A stretch of 6,290 nt of DNA from assembly GCA_002011395.1 (NCBI GenBank), contig MTNG01000080.1:1-6290 (forward strand), in the 5' to 3' direction. The translations under genes were made by a program, and so were the position numbers. This stretch comes from Candidatus Aciduliprofundum sp. JdFR-45. Its GTDB lineage: Archaea; Thermoplasmatota; Thermoplasmata; Thermoplasmatales; JdFR-45. The notes under the pieces are model-generated. The model was not told where the DNA came from. It made no database searches and worked only from the letters and a program-made list of their open reading frames with translations. Positions 5,128 to 6,290 of the stretch are shown piece after piece; the stretch's first letter is position 1; each line of letters opens with the position of its first letter.

Positions 5128-5727
5128 ATGGCAGAGGACGCGAAGTTCAGGGACCTGTACTACGCGGGTCTGCTTGAGGACGCCGCACGGGCTCTGAAGG
5201 GCAGGGGCTGGGACGCGCGCGTGTTCTCCGAACCGGATGCGCTCAGAAAATTCGTAGTTGATGAACTCAGGGGCAGGCGCGTCGGAATCCCCGGCTCAAC
5301 GACCGTGCGGGAACTGGGACTCGTGGAGGCAATCGGGGAAGTCGCCGAGGTTGTTCAGCACCGGGGCAGGAGCGGAGAGGATGCAAGGAGGGCCATGGCT
5401 GAGGAGCCACGTTGTGAGGTCTTTCTGCACTCCGCAAACGCCGTGTCTATTGCCGGTGAAATAGTCCTAGTGGACTTTTACGGCAACAGGGTGGTGGGCT
5501 CCACCATGGGGCCCGACACACTCATATTCGTCGTGGGAAGGAACAAAATAACACCCACGCTGGACGACGCCGTGAAACGGGCGAGAGAGGTCGCAGCCCG
5601 CATCAACGCCCTGCGTCTCTCCACCAGCCCGGAGAAGATCACGGCCTTCACGCTGATACTCCACAGGAAGCCGCCCCTCATACGGCGCGGCGTGGTTCTC
5701 CTCATCAACTCCGAACTCGGATACTGA
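5128..5727 (+). CDS. LUD-domain protein (LutC/YkgG-like)
   Basis: A 199-residue soluble protein of the LUD (lactate utilisation, formerly DUF162) family. Recognisable parts are GIPGSTTVRELGL (53-65, the phosphate-loop-like turn), HSANAVSIAGEIVLVDFYGNRV (101-122), GSTMGPDTLIFVVGRNKI (124-141) and the following helix TLDDAVKRAREVAARINALRL (144-164). Relatives work with iron-sulfur partners in lactate oxidation, but no lutA- or lutB-like gene is in view, so a lactate role is not supported. Between INALRL and SPEKI many short relatives carry a cysteine-rich insert (recalled consensus TPC..C..C); here only STS remains, and the single cysteine is C96. The C-terminus ends NSELGY, as is usual, so the gene is complete. 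The long upstream open frame covers nitroreductase sequence and is not coding. The gene converges on the HD gene with a 4-bp gap. Confidence 0.9.
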   Translation: MAEDAKFRDLYYAGLLEDAARALKGRGWDARVFSEPDALRKFVVDELRGRRVGIPGSTTVRELGLVEAIGEVAEVVQHRGRSGEDARRAMAEEPRCEVFLHSANAVSIAGEIVLVDFYGNRVVGSTMGPDTLIFVVGRNKITPTLDDAVKRAREVAARINALRLSTSPEKITAFTLILHRKPPLIRRGVVLLINSELGY

Positions 5728-5731
5728 AGGT

Positions 5732-6290
5732 TCACAGGCCCAGAACACGGCGGGTTTCCTTCGCCACTCTCTCCGTGTGTTCGCGGGGTGCGGCCACCAT
5801 TATGATGTAGTTCACCACCCGCCGGACCTGAAGCGCGCGGGCGAGCGGAGAGCACTGGGAGAGTGAGAGGAGACGGCCGTGATCGTGAATCAGCACGTCC
5901 GTCTTCGCTATACGCGGCTCGGAGAGGTTGAGATTTATGAGAGGGATATCTATGAGAACATAGCCGGGCTCCAGCCCCGAGGCGGTGGCGATCTCATCCT
6001 CCACCCTTCTGCGCCTGTCCAGGTCCGCCAGGCGGGCGAGTTCATCCACGGCGTCCTCGGGGATGTCCTCCACACCGAGGGTCAGAGCCCTCTTGAACAG
6101 TTTTCTGTATTTTATCCGGAGAGCCATGTCCCGCGAGTACCCGCCGGAATTGAGGAGGAAGGACAGCAGTTCTCCATCCGTCATCCCGTATATGCGGAGG
6201 TAGTCGCCTATGCCGCTCTCCTCCAGCGCCCTGGATACCATGAGTTCGGCTATCCTCGCCGTCTTGTGGAAATAGACGGAGGAGTACATA
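5732..6290 (-). CDS. HD-superfamily phosphohydrolase, C-terminal part (5' partial)
   Basis: The visible 185 codons are the C-terminal part of a protein resembling archaeal dGTPase-like HD phosphohydrolases (COG1078 type). They start with MYSSVYFHKTARIAELMVSRAL, in relatives a conserved helix just after the metal-binding core. Helical segments follow (GMTDGELLSFLL; YRKLFKRALTL; 80-102), then a mixed alpha/beta tail with YVLIDIPL, TDVLIHDHGRLLSLSQCSPLARAL and VVNYIIMVAAPREH. The HD metal motifs should lie upstream of the window, so activity cannot be judged. The methionine at 6289 is probably internal: the frame is still open at the edge and the sequence there already looks conserved. Family members hydrolyse nucleotides or nucleotide derivatives, but the substrate here is unknown. 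The stop lies 4 bp from the stop of the convergent LUD gene. Confidence 0.85.
   Translation of the reverse strand, partial: MYSSVYFHKTARIAELMVSRALEESGIGDYLRIYGMTDGELLSFLLNSGGYSRDMALRIKYRKLFKRALTLGVEDIPEDAVDELARLADLDRRRRVEDEIATASGLEPGYVLIDIPLINLNLSEPRIAKTDVLIHDHGRLLSLSQCSPLARALQVRRVVNYIIMVAAPREHTERVAKETRRVLGL

Noticed and set aside
1..6290. CRISPR array, insertion sequence, att site or defence cassette
   Set aside because: No regularly spaced repeats, transposase, integrase or terminal inverted repeats were seen; the tRNA is intact with no duplicated 3' end or adjacent integrase.

Overview
The window reads as a compact piece of an archaeal chromosome, G+C-rich by eye. The archaeal call rests on several signs. 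There are archaeal TATA boxes 22-25 nt upstream of predicted starts, and a GAGGTGAT-type Shine-Dalgarno. There is a UPF0201 protein (an archaeal family), a DUF5611-like protein, and a tRNA-Thr with the archaeal U73 discriminator. DUF5611 together with ThyX points loosely towards the Thermoplasmata and methanogen-related Euryarchaeota; this placement is tentative.

Layout, left to right. (1) The 3' part of thyX (flavin-dependent thymidylate synthase, +, cut by the window start) is followed closely by a Lys/Ala/Glu-rich coiled-coil protein (+). (2) A minus-strand pair, an MFS-type transporter then a DUF5611-like small protein, converges on the coiled-coil gene with a 14-bp tail overlap. (3) A UPF0201 RNA-binding-like gene (+) is divergent from the MFS gene. 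It overlaps, tail to tail by 74 bp, a minus-strand CPBP/CAAX-type membrane protease that carries a C-terminal zinc ribbon. (4) A tRNA-Thr(CGU) gene with encoded CCA lies on the minus strand upstream of the protease. Between them is a 74-bp spacer holding a perfect palindrome and two 17-bp direct repeats. (5) A nitroreductase (-) and a LUD-domain protein (+) are divergent across 78 bp. (6) The 3' part of an HD-superfamily phosphohydrolase (-) ends 4 bp from the LUD stop and is cut by the window end.

These are mostly single-gene units of unrelated function: nucleotide metabolism, transport, RNA binding, membrane proteolysis, redox. No defence system, CRISPR array or mobile element is visible. 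The transcription layout is the most distinctive feature. Several genes have a TATA box so close to the start codon that their mRNAs should be leaderless, and three convergent gene pairs end on top of or within a few bases of each other. No gene-free stretch exceeds 80 bases. The best leads are the palindrome/repeat control region in front of the protease, the protease-zinc ribbon fusion with its last cysteine codon inside an antisense overlap, and a stand-alone LUD protein that seems to lack the usual cysteine-rich segment.
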